Assembly (NCBI GenBank): GCA_963663135.2
Contig: CAXXRM010000005.1
Coordinates: 1,054,001 to 1,118,000, forward strand
Reading direction: 5' to 3'
From: Io17-Chloro-G2 sp963663135
GTDB lineage: Bacteria; Chloroflexota; Dehalococcoidia; Lucifugimonadales; UBA3495
Length of the DNA: 64,000 bases
The translations under genes and the position numbers were made by a program. The notes under the pieces were generated by a model, which saw only the letters and a program-made list of their open reading frames with translations, had not been told where the DNA came from and did not search any database. This document shows, one piece after another, positions 18,382 through 27,312 of the stretch; position 1 is the first letter of the stretch, and each line of letters starts with the position of its first letter.

Positions 18382-19185
18382 TCAGGTGCATCCTTGTTGG
18401 TGCCCCGGCCACACCTCTGGAAAGTCCTTTATGGTGATCTTTCGGAACGGTCCGCCGGGGGATTGTGCCTCCTCAGCCACTCTCCGAATAAACACCTTGA
18501 CAGCACATTCGAGAAATCGAGTCTCCCCCGGAGTGAACTCCTCATCGATGCCCTTGGCCTTTCTGGCCATGGCGCGGCCACCCTTTTCGCCGGCAAGTTG
18601 TCCGACTTTATCGAGCACCTTTTTCCCAATCGCAAACTTCTTAGCTGCCTTCGGCCGGCCTCCGGCCAATTTCTCGAGCATGGTCAGACAGAATTGTGCC
18701 GCGGACGGCAGTTGTTTCCTCTCCTTACAGAGGTCTTCATAGCGACCTAGCATGAGCAGCACGTCATCATTGCGTTTAAGTGACACGCCGACCGGAGGTT
18801 TGGGATACGGTCTACGCTTTGTGACTGTAGCCGACGTGGTGAACTCCCAAAATACTTGGCCTGCAGAAACTTTATGCTCGCCCGGGGTAGGTTTTCGATC
18901 TACTATCTCAGGCCTGACGAACCCCAACTTGAACTCACCAGGCTTGCTCGTTAGGGCGTCATCCAACTCCCAATTGCTAATGTAGGAGTTGACCACTTCC
19001 AATGCCGAGTCAACAGTTGGATGGTCGTCCTTCATCACAAAGCACGCCCGGCCTTCTTCTATCCGTATCCTAAATCCCTCCTCTTCGTGATCGACTGGCT
19101 CCGCTTTACTGTAGTCAACAGAGTTCTCATGTTCGATGCGATAGTGGAGTGCGACGACGCGGGGGTCATTCACAATTGAACTCAC
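18382..19185 (-). CDS. Hypothetical protein
   Basis: I do not recognise this 267-residue protein. The N-terminal half is acidic and beta-rich in pattern (FRIRIEEGRACFVMKDDH). The middle has GQVFWEFTTSATVTKRRPYPKPP. The C-terminal half is helical and lysine-rich (GRPKAAKKFAIGKKVLDKV). No membrane segment or signal peptide. The start may be GTG at 19185, or GTG at 19173, which is better placed relative to AAGGTGA. It stands alone. A long open frame with sensible composition argues that it is real. Confidence 0.6.
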   Translation of the reverse strand: MSSIVNDPRVVALHYRIEHENSVDYSKAEPVDHEEEGFRIRIEEGRACFVMKDDHPTVDSALEVVNSYISNWELDDALTSKPGEFKLGFVRPEIVDRKPTPGEHKVSAGQVFWEFTTSATVTKRRPYPKPPVGVSLKRNDDVLLMLGRYEDLCKERKQLPSAAQFCLTMLEKLAGGRPKAAKKFAIGKKVLDKVGQLAGEKGGRAMARKAKGIDEEFTPGETRFLECAVKVFIRRVAEEAQSPGGPFRKITIKDFPEVWPGHQQGCT

Positions 19186-19542
19186 CTTTTCTTTAATCTG
19201 TCGAGTTGGCAGGTTCGTCCACCAACCTGGACTCGAACCTGGTCTCGATGTCCGCCACTGATTAGAAGGCCAGAATCACTTGGGCAAATCAGGTGTGAGC
19301 TCCTGACATCACCTGCTTGCTATGGCCAGGGGACTCTTCTACTTGGTGGTCACCACGGAGCGGCCCCTCGGTATTTTTGGGCCTGGCCATAGCCCACTGC
19401 CTTGGAGGCCTGCCGTTTTTTGACAAAGGGAAACGAGCACCAAATGGCCGTATGGGCTGGCCATCATCGCCGGTTCACCCAGGCTTACCTCGGGAATGCC
19501 TCCCGGGAAATCCTTTGGGATACCCTATTGGCAGCCAGGCCG
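19186..19542. other. Intergenic region without recognised features
   Basis: About 350 bases between two minus-strand genes. One stretch near 19215-19245 faintly resembles a tRNA T-arm but has no tRNA fold around it. Nothing else is visible. Confidence 0.4.
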
Positions 19543-20397
19543 TCACCGCCCGGCCAGTCGCCGCCCCTCGTCCAGCCCGCGCGTCGTCGTCTCCGGTGAC
19601 GTGATGATGATGTTAAACCCCTGCTCCAGCCGCATCGGCACCTCGTCCGCGGTGGCCCCGGTGGCGCACGGCACTCCCGCATCCTTGCATGTCTCCAGGA
19701 TGCGTAGCAGGTTGGCCTGCACGTCCGGGTGCCCTGCATTTCCCTTGTGCCCCATCGCCACCGACATATCCCCCGGACCGGCCCAGATTGCTCCAATGCC
19801 CCTCACTTCTCGAAGTATGTCCTTCAGGTTTTCAACGCCGTGCGGCTCCTCGATAATCCCCATCAGGAGCATATTCCCATCAGGGTCCAGCGGCCAAAGG
19901 TCTGCCGCGTCGTAATACTCTTCCGGAGCCAAGCCCCAGTAGCGCGGCGCGCCCCTGGACCACCAGCCCCGCTCCCCCTGGGGTTCAAAGTCAGCCGACC
20001 CTGGCACCTGCGGGTAGCGGGCCGACACCACAGCCGCCTGCGCATCCTCTACCGTGTTCAGGTGCGGCAGAACCAGCCCGTAAACTCCCGTATCCAACGC
20101 CTGCTTCAGCACCCACTGGTTCCGCTCCCGCACGTTGGGCGGCACCCGCACCAGCGGCACCGGGTCGGCCTGCAGCGACCCGCCCGCCGCAATCTTCTTC
20201 CGCGAGAGCAAGAACTGCAGGGACATCCGCAGCTTGTCGAAATTAAAGTCCCTATGCTCCATCTCGATGATGGTCATGTCGTAGTCCGAATCCGTCACGA
20301 ACGCCAGGTCGTCCAAGCTCCCGTTCCACACAAGCCCAGAGCAGAACACCGGCTTGCCCTGCTCCAGCAACTCGATAACCTTGTTATACCGCACCAT
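19543..20397 (-). CDS. HpcH/HpaI aldolase family protein
   Basis: A 284-residue member of the HpcH/HpaI aldolase/citrate lyase beta family, TIM-barrel enzymes that cleave or join 2-keto acids with a divalent metal. Typical features are the YDMTIIEMEHRDF strand in the usual metal-region place, VPPNVRERN, GLVLPHLNTVEDA, and the C-terminal IWAGPGDMSVAMGHKG loop (G-P-x-D). ATG at 20397, behind AGGAGGAG, is chosen over an upstream in-frame ATG at 20430. No near same-strand partner gene is visible. Substrate unknown. Confidence 0.87.
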   Translation of the reverse strand: MVRYNKVIELLEQGKPVFCSGLVWNGSLDDLAFVTDSDYDMTIIEMEHRDFNFDKLRMSLQFLLSRKKIAAGGSLQADPVPLVRVPPNVRERNQWVLKQALDTGVYGLVLPHLNTVEDAQAAVVSARYPQVPGSADFEPQGERGWWSRGAPRYWGLAPEEYYDAADLWPLDPDGNMLLMGIIEEPHGVENLKDILREVRGIGAIWAGPGDMSVAMGHKGNAGHPDVQANLLRILETCKDAGVPCATGATADEVPMRLEQGFNIIITSPETTTRGLDEGRRLAGR

Positions 20398-21043
20398 GCT
20401 CTCCTCCTCTCGTTTGTGGGGCTTTACCACCCGGATAGGGCCGCGCCAGGATCGTCTCTGGCCAGTTTAATCCGGTCCATAAAACTCCCGCAAACTCCGA
20501 AAATAAACTGCCGGAGCGGCCAAAAACACCGCTCCGCGGGGGATCACCCAAGAAACTCGGCCGTCTTGGATAAATCTCGGTCGCAGGGCCGAAATTCACT
20601 TCGATGCCGGCAGGGTGGACCGTCTCCTCACAGTCCGGCATCTGACGGACGCCGCCAAATATGCTCCTCACGTTTTTTGTCAGTGGCCCGTAATGATGCC
20701 TGTGACCCGGCGACTGGATTGTAGGTCAGTACATGAGGTGTGTCGGCGTCTATGCCCGGGCTGGCCTTCCAGCGCAGTGTTAGGTGGACCCGGTCAGTTG
20801 GACAGGATTGAGGTGGAATTAAGAGAGAATCCCGGCGCTCCTACCAGTAGTCCTGTCACCGTCCTTGGTGAAAGCCTCCCATTCCCAGACTCCTCCTGCC
20901 GGACTGCCTACTCACCTGGGAACATCTCGGCCGGAGTCGGGTAGCCCAGACCTGCCCCGGTGCAGTGACCTTACAAATGCTGCTCGCAATTAAGAAAGAC
21001 AGCGTGCAACGTGGCTGGCTAACATCCGGTTGGCGACGTGTTT
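20398..21043. other. Intergenic region without recognised features
   Basis: About 650 bases between minus-strand genes. The reading frames here lack recognisable character, and I see no repeat, tRNA or clear terminator. Confidence 0.4.
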
Positions 21044-22384
21044 TCACCGCCCCGCTGCCACCTGCCCCAATACCACCATCAGTTCCCCAACATCCGGCAG
21101 GTCCTCCAAGTGCTCCAGCATCTCCAGCACCCGATCGGTGTCGGTGCCGGACAGGGCTCGGCGGAAGCAGTCCCGGACCTTTACCAGTCGTTCCTCGCGG
21201 GACATGGGGTTTTTCGCCGAGCCCCGGAAGGCGCTGCATTCGGCCCGTGCCGTGGTCCCGTTCTTCAACAGGGCGGTGGCCAGGGTAGCTCCAGAATCCG
21301 GGCCCTCAGGCTCCACCCGAACGCGGCCCAGCATATCTTCCATGTCCTCAGCAAAACGGCGGGCATCGGTGAAAGTATCGATACCCACCTGCCCGTCCAG
21401 AAGGGCGGCGGCGGCGCAGTACTCCACGCTGAACTTGCCGTCCAGTCCGCTGCGGGGAAGGGGACCGGAGTGGCCACGGCCTTGCCGGTGAATAGTTACC
21501 TGTTCAATGGATTCAGGTGACAGCCCATGCTCCTTCCGCAGCGTCAGCACCGCCTCGATGACATTCTGCATGTAGACCTGGGCAGGGAATCGCTTGATGT
21601 CGAAGCCGGGGTCCGTCAACCGCCAGGCAACTCCCAGTCCGCCGGTGGCGACGTCCCAGTTGAAATTGCCCCCGAACAGGGCGGCAGCATATCCTACCGG
21701 CGATTCCAGAGCCTCGGCGCTGGCGGTGTAACCCATATTGGCTAGGATGGCCGCCTCGGCGCCCATGCGAGCGGCATTGCCAGGGTGGGTGGACTTGACC
21801 ATTGTTCCGGTGTTAGCGGTGAGGCCTCCGGTGCGGGAAGCGGCAATGCCAAGGGCCATCAGGGTTTGCTGGCCGTCCAGCCCAAGGGTCTTGGCCGCCG
21901 CAGCGGCGGCTCCCAGGGGACCTACCAAGCCCGGCGGATGGTACCCCGGAGCGGTGGCCGGGGCCGAAGCGGCCCGCAGCCGCCCCTGGATTTCCCATCC
22001 CAGCACGTAGGCGCTGATGATCTTCTTGCCGGAGGCTTGATGCTGCTCCCCCAGGGCCAGGGCAGCCGGCAAGCACGATGAGGTGCCGTGAGTGGGCGGG
22101 AACCCTTGGATCTCGTAGTCCAGGCAGTGGCCGAAGACCCCGTTGGCGAAGGCCGCCGCCGGAGGATTGGTCTTGTAGCCCCAGCCTACTACCGAGGCTT
22201 GGGACGCTCCTCCACTGTCCCTCACGTAACGGCCGATGATGTCGGCCAGTTCCTGCACCGAGCCGGCCGCCATGTTGGCGACGCCGTCCAGAATGGCTAT
22301 CTTGGCTGCCTCAACCACCGGCGCCGGCAGGGAATCATATTCCGTATCGGCGATAAACTGGGCTAAAGTTTGGGTTGCGCCCAT
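21044..22384 (-). CDS. MmgE/PrpD family protein
   Basis: A 446-residue MmgE/PrpD fold protein, the family of 2-methylcitrate dehydratase, cis-aconitate decarboxylase and iminodisuccinate epimerase. The all-helical N-terminal domain has LDGVANMAAGS and the FANGVFGHCLDYEIQGFPPTHGTSSCLPAALAL block (D-Y and T-H-G motifs). GGLTANTGTMVKSTHPGNAARMGAEAA follows at mid-length and is the usual K-x-x-x-x-G-x-A motif. The C-terminal domain is the alpha/beta part. Start ATG 22384. It is not next to prpB or prpC genes, so it is probably not a dedicated methylcitrate enzyme; substrate unknown. Confidence 0.88.
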   Translation of the reverse strand: MGATQTLAQFIADTEYDSLPAPVVEAAKIAILDGVANMAAGSVQELADIIGRYVRDSGGASQASVVGWGYKTNPPAAAFANGVFGHCLDYEIQGFPPTHGTSSCLPAALALGEQHQASGKKIISAYVLGWEIQGRLRAASAPATAPGYHPPGLVGPLGAAAAAAKTLGLDGQQTLMALGIAASRTGGLTANTGTMVKSTHPGNAARMGAEAAILANMGYTASAEALESPVGYAAALFGGNFNWDVATGGLGVAWRLTDPGFDIKRFPAQVYMQNVIEAVLTLRKEHGLSPESIEQVTIHRQGRGHSGPLPRSGLDGKFSVEYCAAAALLDGQVGIDTFTDARRFAEDMEDMLGRVRVEPEGPDSGATLATALLKNGTTARAECSAFRGSAKNPMSREERLVKVRDCFRRALSGTDTDRVLEMLEHLEDLPDVGELMVVLGQVAAGR

Positions 22385-23002
22385 ATCGTTACCCGTCCTG
22401 TTCTATTGAAGCTAATTGCAGTGCCGTCAACCTTACTTCGTAGGATGGCGCCGGTCCTGGCGGCGGCTCGTCAAACGATTCGCCCCTTCCTTCGGATTCC
22501 AGACATCGAAGGTTCCAAGCTTCCCAACGCTTCTACTGCCTTGCTTAGCCTCTCTCCTATGCGATTCGATTAGGGGCTTTGTGAGGTGGTTTTCAAGGAA
22601 TCTCTTAGTTGCCGTAATCATAGGGTTCAGAGAATCGGTGGCCGGCACCAATACTATAAGGAATAGAAAAATCAGAGGAAAGGCGGAAGCGCTCTTATTG
22701 GCGGCAGGAATCGCGAGTTGGGCAGCCATCCGGTGGCCGAACCGGACCGACTCCACCCAGACCACGACCATGGTGAAGCGAACTGCTACAGCACGCACCG
22801 TGGAAGCTATTCGATATATCCTTCCAACCCTTAGTGGACGATCATCACGGCCTAATCTTATGAAAGCGGGGGCGGGGAACCGGCCGGCGCGGCCACGTTG
22901 GCCGAGGCCGGGCACCACCTAGGCCGGCCGATGAGAATATACCAGGCGCCCAAGGGTGGACTAATGACCCTGATTAACCGCTGATTACCTGGTATGAAGT
23001 TC
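22385..23002. other. Intergenic region without supported genes
   Basis: About 620 bases. Reading frames of 160-170 residues exist on both strands (around 22416-22922) but overlap one another, lack ribosome sites and have no recognisable features, so neither is called. Confidence 0.4.
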
Positions 23003-23863
23003 CTAGTAATTTACAGAGGGGAAGGGCCTGTCCGGGTCAACGCGGCGAAGCTGGTAGGCGTCCGACGCCATTATCTCGTCAACTCTACTGGGGAACTCTT
23101 CGAACCGGTCGGCAAAGGCCCGGATCAGTCGTCCCGACAAGGCCCCGCAGTCGTCGCTGCCCAGGAAGACCGCCAGTTCCGCCGCCCGCTCGATGGAGGC
23201 CCCCTGACCCGAGGTAACCTGTACGCCCCGTTCGTAGGTGGCGGTATCGCCGATGGCTAACGCCAGGTCCCGCGTTTCCTCCCACATCCGGGTATGGATC
23301 GAGCCGGGGCTGATGGCGTTAACCGTTATCCGAGTTTCCGCCAGTTCCAGCGCCAGATTCTCCGTCAGGTTGACGATGGCGGTCTTGGCCGCATCGTAGG
23401 CTGAGGTATTGGGTCCCCCGACACCGGACATATTGACTATGCGGCCCTGTCCCCGCTCCAACATCGAGGGGAGAACCGCGTGGCAACCATAGAATACGCC
23501 CATCAGATGCACCGCTATGGTGCGGGCCCAGTCTTCCGGGTCGTTGTCCCAGACTCGGCCCACCGGCCCGATGTTGCCGGCGTTGTTGACCAGAACGTCA
23601 ATTGCCCCGTAGTGTCCCAGGGTCTCGGCGACGGCCTGCTCCACCTCCTCACGGCCGGACACGTCCGCGACGACGGTAATGGTGTCGCTGCCAAACCGCT
23701 CGGCAACCAGTTTAGCCGTCTCCTCTAGCTCGGAGGCGGTGCGGGCCGTAAGCGCCAGCCGGGACCCCTCGGCGGCGTAGGCCAGCGCGATGGCTCGCCC
23801 AATGCCGCGTCCTCCTCCGGTGATTAGAGCGACCCGTCCCTCCAGCCTCTTGCCGTCGGGCAT
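23003..23863 (-). CDS. SDR family oxidoreductase
   Basis: A 286-residue classical short-chain dehydrogenase: NAD(P)-binding TGGGRGIG near residue 16, NNAG near residue 92, the catalytic Ser region NMSGVGG and YDAAK. The C-terminal tail after the Rossmann core is about 30 residues longer than in the shortest members. Start ATG 23863. It is divergent from the HD-domain gene at 23966, about 100 bases away, so both promoters lie between. Substrate not predictable. Confidence 0.9.
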   Translation of the reverse strand: MPDGKRLEGRVALITGGGRGIGRAIALAYAAEGSRLALTARTASELEETAKLVAERFGSDTITVVADVSGREEVEQAVAETLGHYGAIDVLVNNAGNIGPVGRVWDNDPEDWARTIAVHLMGVFYGCHAVLPSMLERGQGRIVNMSGVGGPNTSAYDAAKTAIVNLTENLALELAETRITVNAISPGSIHTRMWEETRDLALAIGDTATYERGVQVTSGQGASIERAAELAVFLGSDDCGALSGRLIRAFADRFEEFPSRVDEIMASDAYQLRRVDPDRPFPSVNY

Positions 23864-23965
23864 TAGCCAGCCTCCTGCCAGTCCCCGATAAGCGCCGGGA
23901 TGGTAAAATCGATCGATATTCTACACCATAGGTACCGTCCCTCACGCGCGGCACGGAGTTGCACG

Positions 23966-24580
23966 ATGGCTGACGTTAACGAAGTTGTGGCTTTCACCAG
24001 CATGGCCGAAGGCACACGGGATGACGATGAACTGCTGGAGCGTCTGGAGGCAAAATTCGCCGCCCGAACCGCAGACCGCGTTCTGGAGTTGCTCCGGGCC
24101 CTGGCCGGGTCGCTGGCCGGCTACCAGGTTGACCGGCTGGAGCATTCGCTGCAATGCGCCACCCGCGCCCACCGCGATGGAGCCGACGAAGAGATGGTGG
24201 TGGCGGCGCTGCTCCACGACATCGGGGGCCTGCTATCGCCATTCAACCACAGCGAACTGGCTGCCGCCGTGCTGCGTCCCTATGTCGCGGAGCGCACTTA
24301 TTGGATTGTGCGCCACCACGGGTTGTTTCAGAGCTACTACTACGCCCACCATACGGGCGGCGACCGCCATGCCCGCGACGCCTACCGAGACCATCCCTGG
24401 TACCGGGACACGGTGGAGTTCTGCCATCGCTGGGACCAGTCATCTTTCGACCCCAACTATGAATCACTGCCGCTGGAGTTCTTCGAACCGATGGTGCGGC
24501 GCATCTTCGGGCGGGCGCCGTTCAGCGAGAGTGTAAAAGGCGGAGCTAAAGTGTCCCGGGTGGGCGGATTGACCGGCTGA
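23966..24580 (+). CDS. HD-domain protein, PhnZ-like
   Basis: A 204-residue HD-domain protein. Metal-binding residues are visible as LEHSLQCATRA, LLHDIGGLL (the HD pair), a following FNHSE, a WIVRHHGL pair and a late RWDQSSFDPNY with Asp. This order, with H-D-I-G and a second-shell H-H and a C-terminal W-D, resembles PhnZ and related mixed-valent di-iron oxygenases more than HD phosphohydrolases. PhnZ cleaves 2-amino-1-hydroxyethylphosphonate, but no phosphonate gene is adjacent, so function is open. Start ATG 23966 with GGAG 8 bases before; a longer frame from 23900 is less likely. Confidence 0.75.
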   Translation: MADVNEVVAFTSMAEGTRDDDELLERLEAKFAARTADRVLELLRALAGSLAGYQVDRLEHSLQCATRAHRDGADEEMVVAALLHDIGGLLSPFNHSELAAAVLRPYVAERTYWIVRHHGLFQSYYYAHHTGGDRHARDAYRDHPWYRDTVEFCHRWDQSSFDPNYESLPLEFFEPMVRRIFGRAPFSESVKGGAKVSRVGGLTG

Positions 24581-24711
24581 TTTGCGGCTGTCGAAGTTCA
24601 GGATAAATGTCCGTTTAAGTGGCCGGCATGAATATCACTCGGTCAGGCTGCCATGGTATCAGATGATGACGTAGTGGGACCGGCCCAGGATTGCCCCGTC
24701 GGAGGACCCTG

Positions 24712-24990
24712 AGCGTCAATGTGTTTCTTGATGGTGGCCCTGTGGATTCCCAACTCCCACCCTATCGCTCGCAACGACATCCCCTTGAGCCGGGCTTTCT
24801 GAATCGCCTTTCACCTCTCCCTCTGAAGGAACGTCGGCTTGGGGGGAGCGGCGGCGGCAGGGGTCCCGGTGCTCCCCGCCCCTGCCATATTCTCCGCTGG
24901 AGTTCTCGCCGCTGCCGTTTTCTCCGCCTGACTCGCCTCCGCCGCCAGCCTCTACGTGTGCTGTCCATCCGGTTGATCTGCTCCCCGAAA
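24712..24990 (-). pseudogene. Transposase fragment with helix-turn-helix
   Basis: The minus strand over 24712-24811 translates to AIQKARLKGMSLRAIGWELG followed by IHRATIKKHIDAQ, a helix-turn-helix of the kind at the start of IS21 and ISL3-type transposases. Upstream (24812-24990) the same region is low-complexity arginine/glycine-rich sequence in several frames, with no clean start. The catalytic part is absent. A decayed IS remnant. Confidence 0.6.
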
Positions 24991-24991
24991 A

Positions 24992-25110
24992 CTGGACCAA
25001 CGGCAATGCGAGTTTAGTGAGATGATCTAAACTGACCGGAGAAGAAGGCTAGTCCCATTGTATCGGGACCTCCCAGCGAAGGGTTCGCAATACGGTCTGC
25101 TTGGCCCACC
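24992..25110 (+). repeat. Diverged direct repeat, copy 2 (probable IS end)
   Basis: The partner of 17827-17946, with the same order of shared segments (GCGAGTTTAGTGAGATGA, AGAAGGCTAGTCC, GGACCTCCCAGC, CTGCTTGGCCCACC). Its position directly upstream of a transposase remnant suggests the 5' end of that insertion sequence. Confidence 0.6.
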
Positions 25111-25533
25111 TAGGAACATTCGAACCCGCTATCAGACTGGTCGATAGAACAGTTATTTATCCTGACTAACTTGCTTGAGTAATATGGAGTCTTGCAACCT
25201 TCGTAGATCGCCAATCCCTATGACCGCCCAAGTGGACGACCCACTAGCACCACAATTTTCCGTCGCTATTGCGTTTCAAGCATCAGGACATTGTAGAACC
25301 CGATATAGAAGTCTCTCAGTACCTTTCGGCACTCGCTGGTCTTGACTCAGCGTTTCAGGCGGGCCTCCTCGCACTTCTCCGCCGGCCACAACCGCCCCGC
25401 GAAGATGTTGCCGCACCACGACTACTTCAGACCTCGGCGCAAACTCGCAGCCCATTCCACAAGTACACCGGTAGATTCCTGGCCGTATCACGGACCCGGT
25501 CCCCGCCACGGTAAGCACTTCCGCTCCGCATCC

Positions 25534-25935
25534 CTACTCGCCAGGTCCAGGTTCAAGTTGCGCCCCCTTCCCCGCACCAGCGGTGACGAAATCGGCCCAA
25601 GCATTCATTAGCGTTCTGCGCTGGTCAAGGTGGTCACTTCGGGCATAGGCCTGCTCCACCGTGGAACCAACCCGATGGGCCAGCGACAACTCCATCACTG
25701 CGTGGGGCGCTGACGTGCATTCTGCCGCCCAATCCCGGAACGAACTCCGAAATCCATGGACCGTAGCCTTCTCAGCCAAGCCGGTCGCTCTTAGCACCTT
25801 GGTCAACGTCATGTCGGATAGTGGCTGCCCAGGCCGCATCGGAGAAGGAAAAATCAAGCTCGATCCGTCACGCAGTATCGCGGCTCCCCTCAGCACGGCC
25901 AACGCCGCATCGGACAGCGGAACGCGATGCTCCAA
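25534..25935 (-). pseudogene. Tyrosine recombinase (integrase), C-terminal catalytic part
   Basis: About 134 residues matching the C-terminal end of phage/island integrases of the P4 type. EHRVPLSDAALAVL is followed by the second catalytic Arg in VHGFRSSFRDWAAE, His in SLAHRVG and the Tyr nucleophile in VEQAYARSD, then a helical tail. The N-terminal arm-binding domain and the first catalytic Arg are missing; upstream sequence runs into the 3' end of the HAD gene. A remnant of an integrated element, consistent with a tRNA gene about 1 kb away. Confidence 0.8.
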
Positions 25936-25974
25936 GCCTGGGTTGCCCAGGACATCACTCGCATCGCCCCGTTG

Positions 25975-26688
25975 TTACAAAAACGAAAGCAGCTCACAAA
26001 AATCTCTCACTTCTAAGTCCGGTGCGATATCAGTATCGTTTGTCCTATGGTTTCTATTCAACCACACGCTGTGGAGACCGCAATTGTTGGCCCCAAAGAC
26101 ATCATTCTCTAGGGAATCGCCAACATGGAGAACATGTTCCGGCTGGCTGCCACTCTTGACCAAAGCGATCTCAAATATGCGTGGGTCCGGTTTAGCGAAT
26201 CCGCATTCGTGCGCGAAGACCGCGAAATGAAAGGTGTTCTGCAGACCACTCCGCTCTGGGTAACTATTACCGTTTGAAACCATGCCGATCTGGTAGCGGC
26301 TCTTGAGGTCGGTCAAGGCGGCGGGTACATCAGGGTACGGCCCGAGGCCGGTGAACCGCGCGTCCATATAAAGTTGATACAACTGTTCGGCGACCGCTTT
26401 ACTCGGGCTTCCAATGTATTCGAGCGTTCTGACAAACGCTGCATATCGGATCTCTTCGTGTGTTACGACTCCCTCGCCTAACTCACTCGCAACACAATCC
26501 CGTATTTCTATCATTTTCTGAACCGTGAGCCGTTCCGCATCGTCGTTCGCCACCATAAGTCGCAGTTGCTGAAGCGTCAGTTCCAACGCTTTTTGCATGA
26601 CCGAGCGGAAATCCCATAGTGTCCCATCTCCGTCGAACGAGATTGTTCTCACCTCGACAAGATCAAGTGTCCGTTCAAACGTGGTCAC
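25975..26688 (-). CDS. HAD-family hydrolase
   Basis: A 237-residue HAD phosphatase with a helical C1 cap: motif I FDGDGTLWD (the second Asp is the usual acid), motif II VSNGN, motif III Lys in GFAKPDPRIFE and motif IV VGDSLENDVFGAN. Phosphoglycolate phosphatase-like or haloacid dehalogenase-like; the FGANNCGLHSVWLNR ending fits the YjjG/phosphatase side. The start is GTG at 26688, weakly marked. It lies between the integrase remnant and the tRNA gene. Confidence 0.85.
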   Translation of the reverse strand: MTTFERTLDLVEVRTISFDGDGTLWDFRSVMQKALELTLQQLRLMVANDDAERLTVQKMIEIRDCVASELGEGVVTHEEIRYAAFVRTLEYIGSPSKAVAEQLYQLYMDARFTGLGPYPDVPAALTDLKSRYQIGMVSNGNSYPERSGLQNTFHFAVFAHECGFAKPDPRIFEIALVKSGSQPEHVLHVGDSLENDVFGANNCGLHSVWLNRNHRTNDTDIAPDLEVRDFCELLSFL

Positions 26689-26920
26689 AATTCACACTTC
26701 TCCAACTATGGGCGGCCGCGTTCAACCGAGCTAAAGACAAAATCGAGATTGCCGCTTCGAGACTATGCTGTTGTCACATGTGAGTCAGCCAGTCTGGGCT
26801 AACATTGCTGTGCAATCAACAACAGAGTCGCTGCCGAAAGCACATTACCGACGCTCATTCCCAACTTGTTGAAGGAGTTTTGGCGGTCCGGGGGCAATCC
26901 CAGGGCGAATTTATGGCACT

Positions 26921-26995
26921 TGGTGGAGGTGAGGGGAATCGAACCCCTGGCCCCCTGCTTGCAAAGCAGGTGCTCTCCCGCTGAGCTACACCCCC
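26921..26995 (-). tRNA. tRNA-Ala(TGC)
   Basis: On the minus strand the sequence folds as a complete tRNA. The acceptor stem is GGGGGTG with CACCTCC (one G-T pair), then discriminator A and an encoded CCA. The D-arm is AGCTCAGCGGGAGAGC, the anticodon stem-loop CCTGCTTTGCAAGCAGG has anticodon TGC, and the T-arm contains GGTTCGAATCCC. Its 3' end is a plausible former attachment site for the integrase remnant at 25534-25935, but no duplicated 3' end was seen. Confidence 0.96.
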
Positions 26996-27312
26996 ACGGA
27001 GAAATTCAGTGTAGATTTAGCCCGTCTTGGTTGTCAACGAACTTGGCCGCCGCCCGCACAACCCACAGTATGACCGTCGATAGGACCGTTCCACCGCCGG
27101 ATGGACTCCGGTTCCCCCTATTTTTGTGCCGTAACCGTGAGCGGGGATTGCCCGCCACGACACTCCGCCAACCCGAGTCCGGGAAGGGTCATTTACCCTT
27201 CCGCGACGCAGCCATTTGGTTCGACACTTTAAGCAGGGCGGGGTATGATGTCGGCCAATTGGACCAGTCGTTTGGTATGGTAGTAGCCAGACCAATCTCA
27301 GAGGAGGCCACC
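26996..27312. other. Intergenic region between tRNA-Ala and thiolase gene
   Basis: The thiolase frame is open back to 26866 and across the tRNA, but the strong ribosome site at 27301-27307 marks the real start. The segment is therefore non-coding, and I see no other feature in it. Confidence 0.5.

Larger units (their letters stand above)
24581..25533. other. Remnant region with transposase fragment and repeat
   Basis: No intact gene. It holds a transposase N-terminal fragment (about 24712-24990), repeat copy 2 (24992-25110) and about 420 bases of unassigned DNA up to the integrase remnant. Confidence 0.5.

Noticed and set aside
19201..19260. Sequence resembling a tRNA T-arm
   Set aside because: A GGTTCGAGTCC-like stretch is present on the minus strand, but the T-stem does not pair and no acceptor, D-arm or anticodon arm can be drawn around it.
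22416..22922. Overlapping 160-170 residue reading frames on both strands
   Set aside because: No ribosome site, no recognisable motif, and mutual overlap; likely random open frames.
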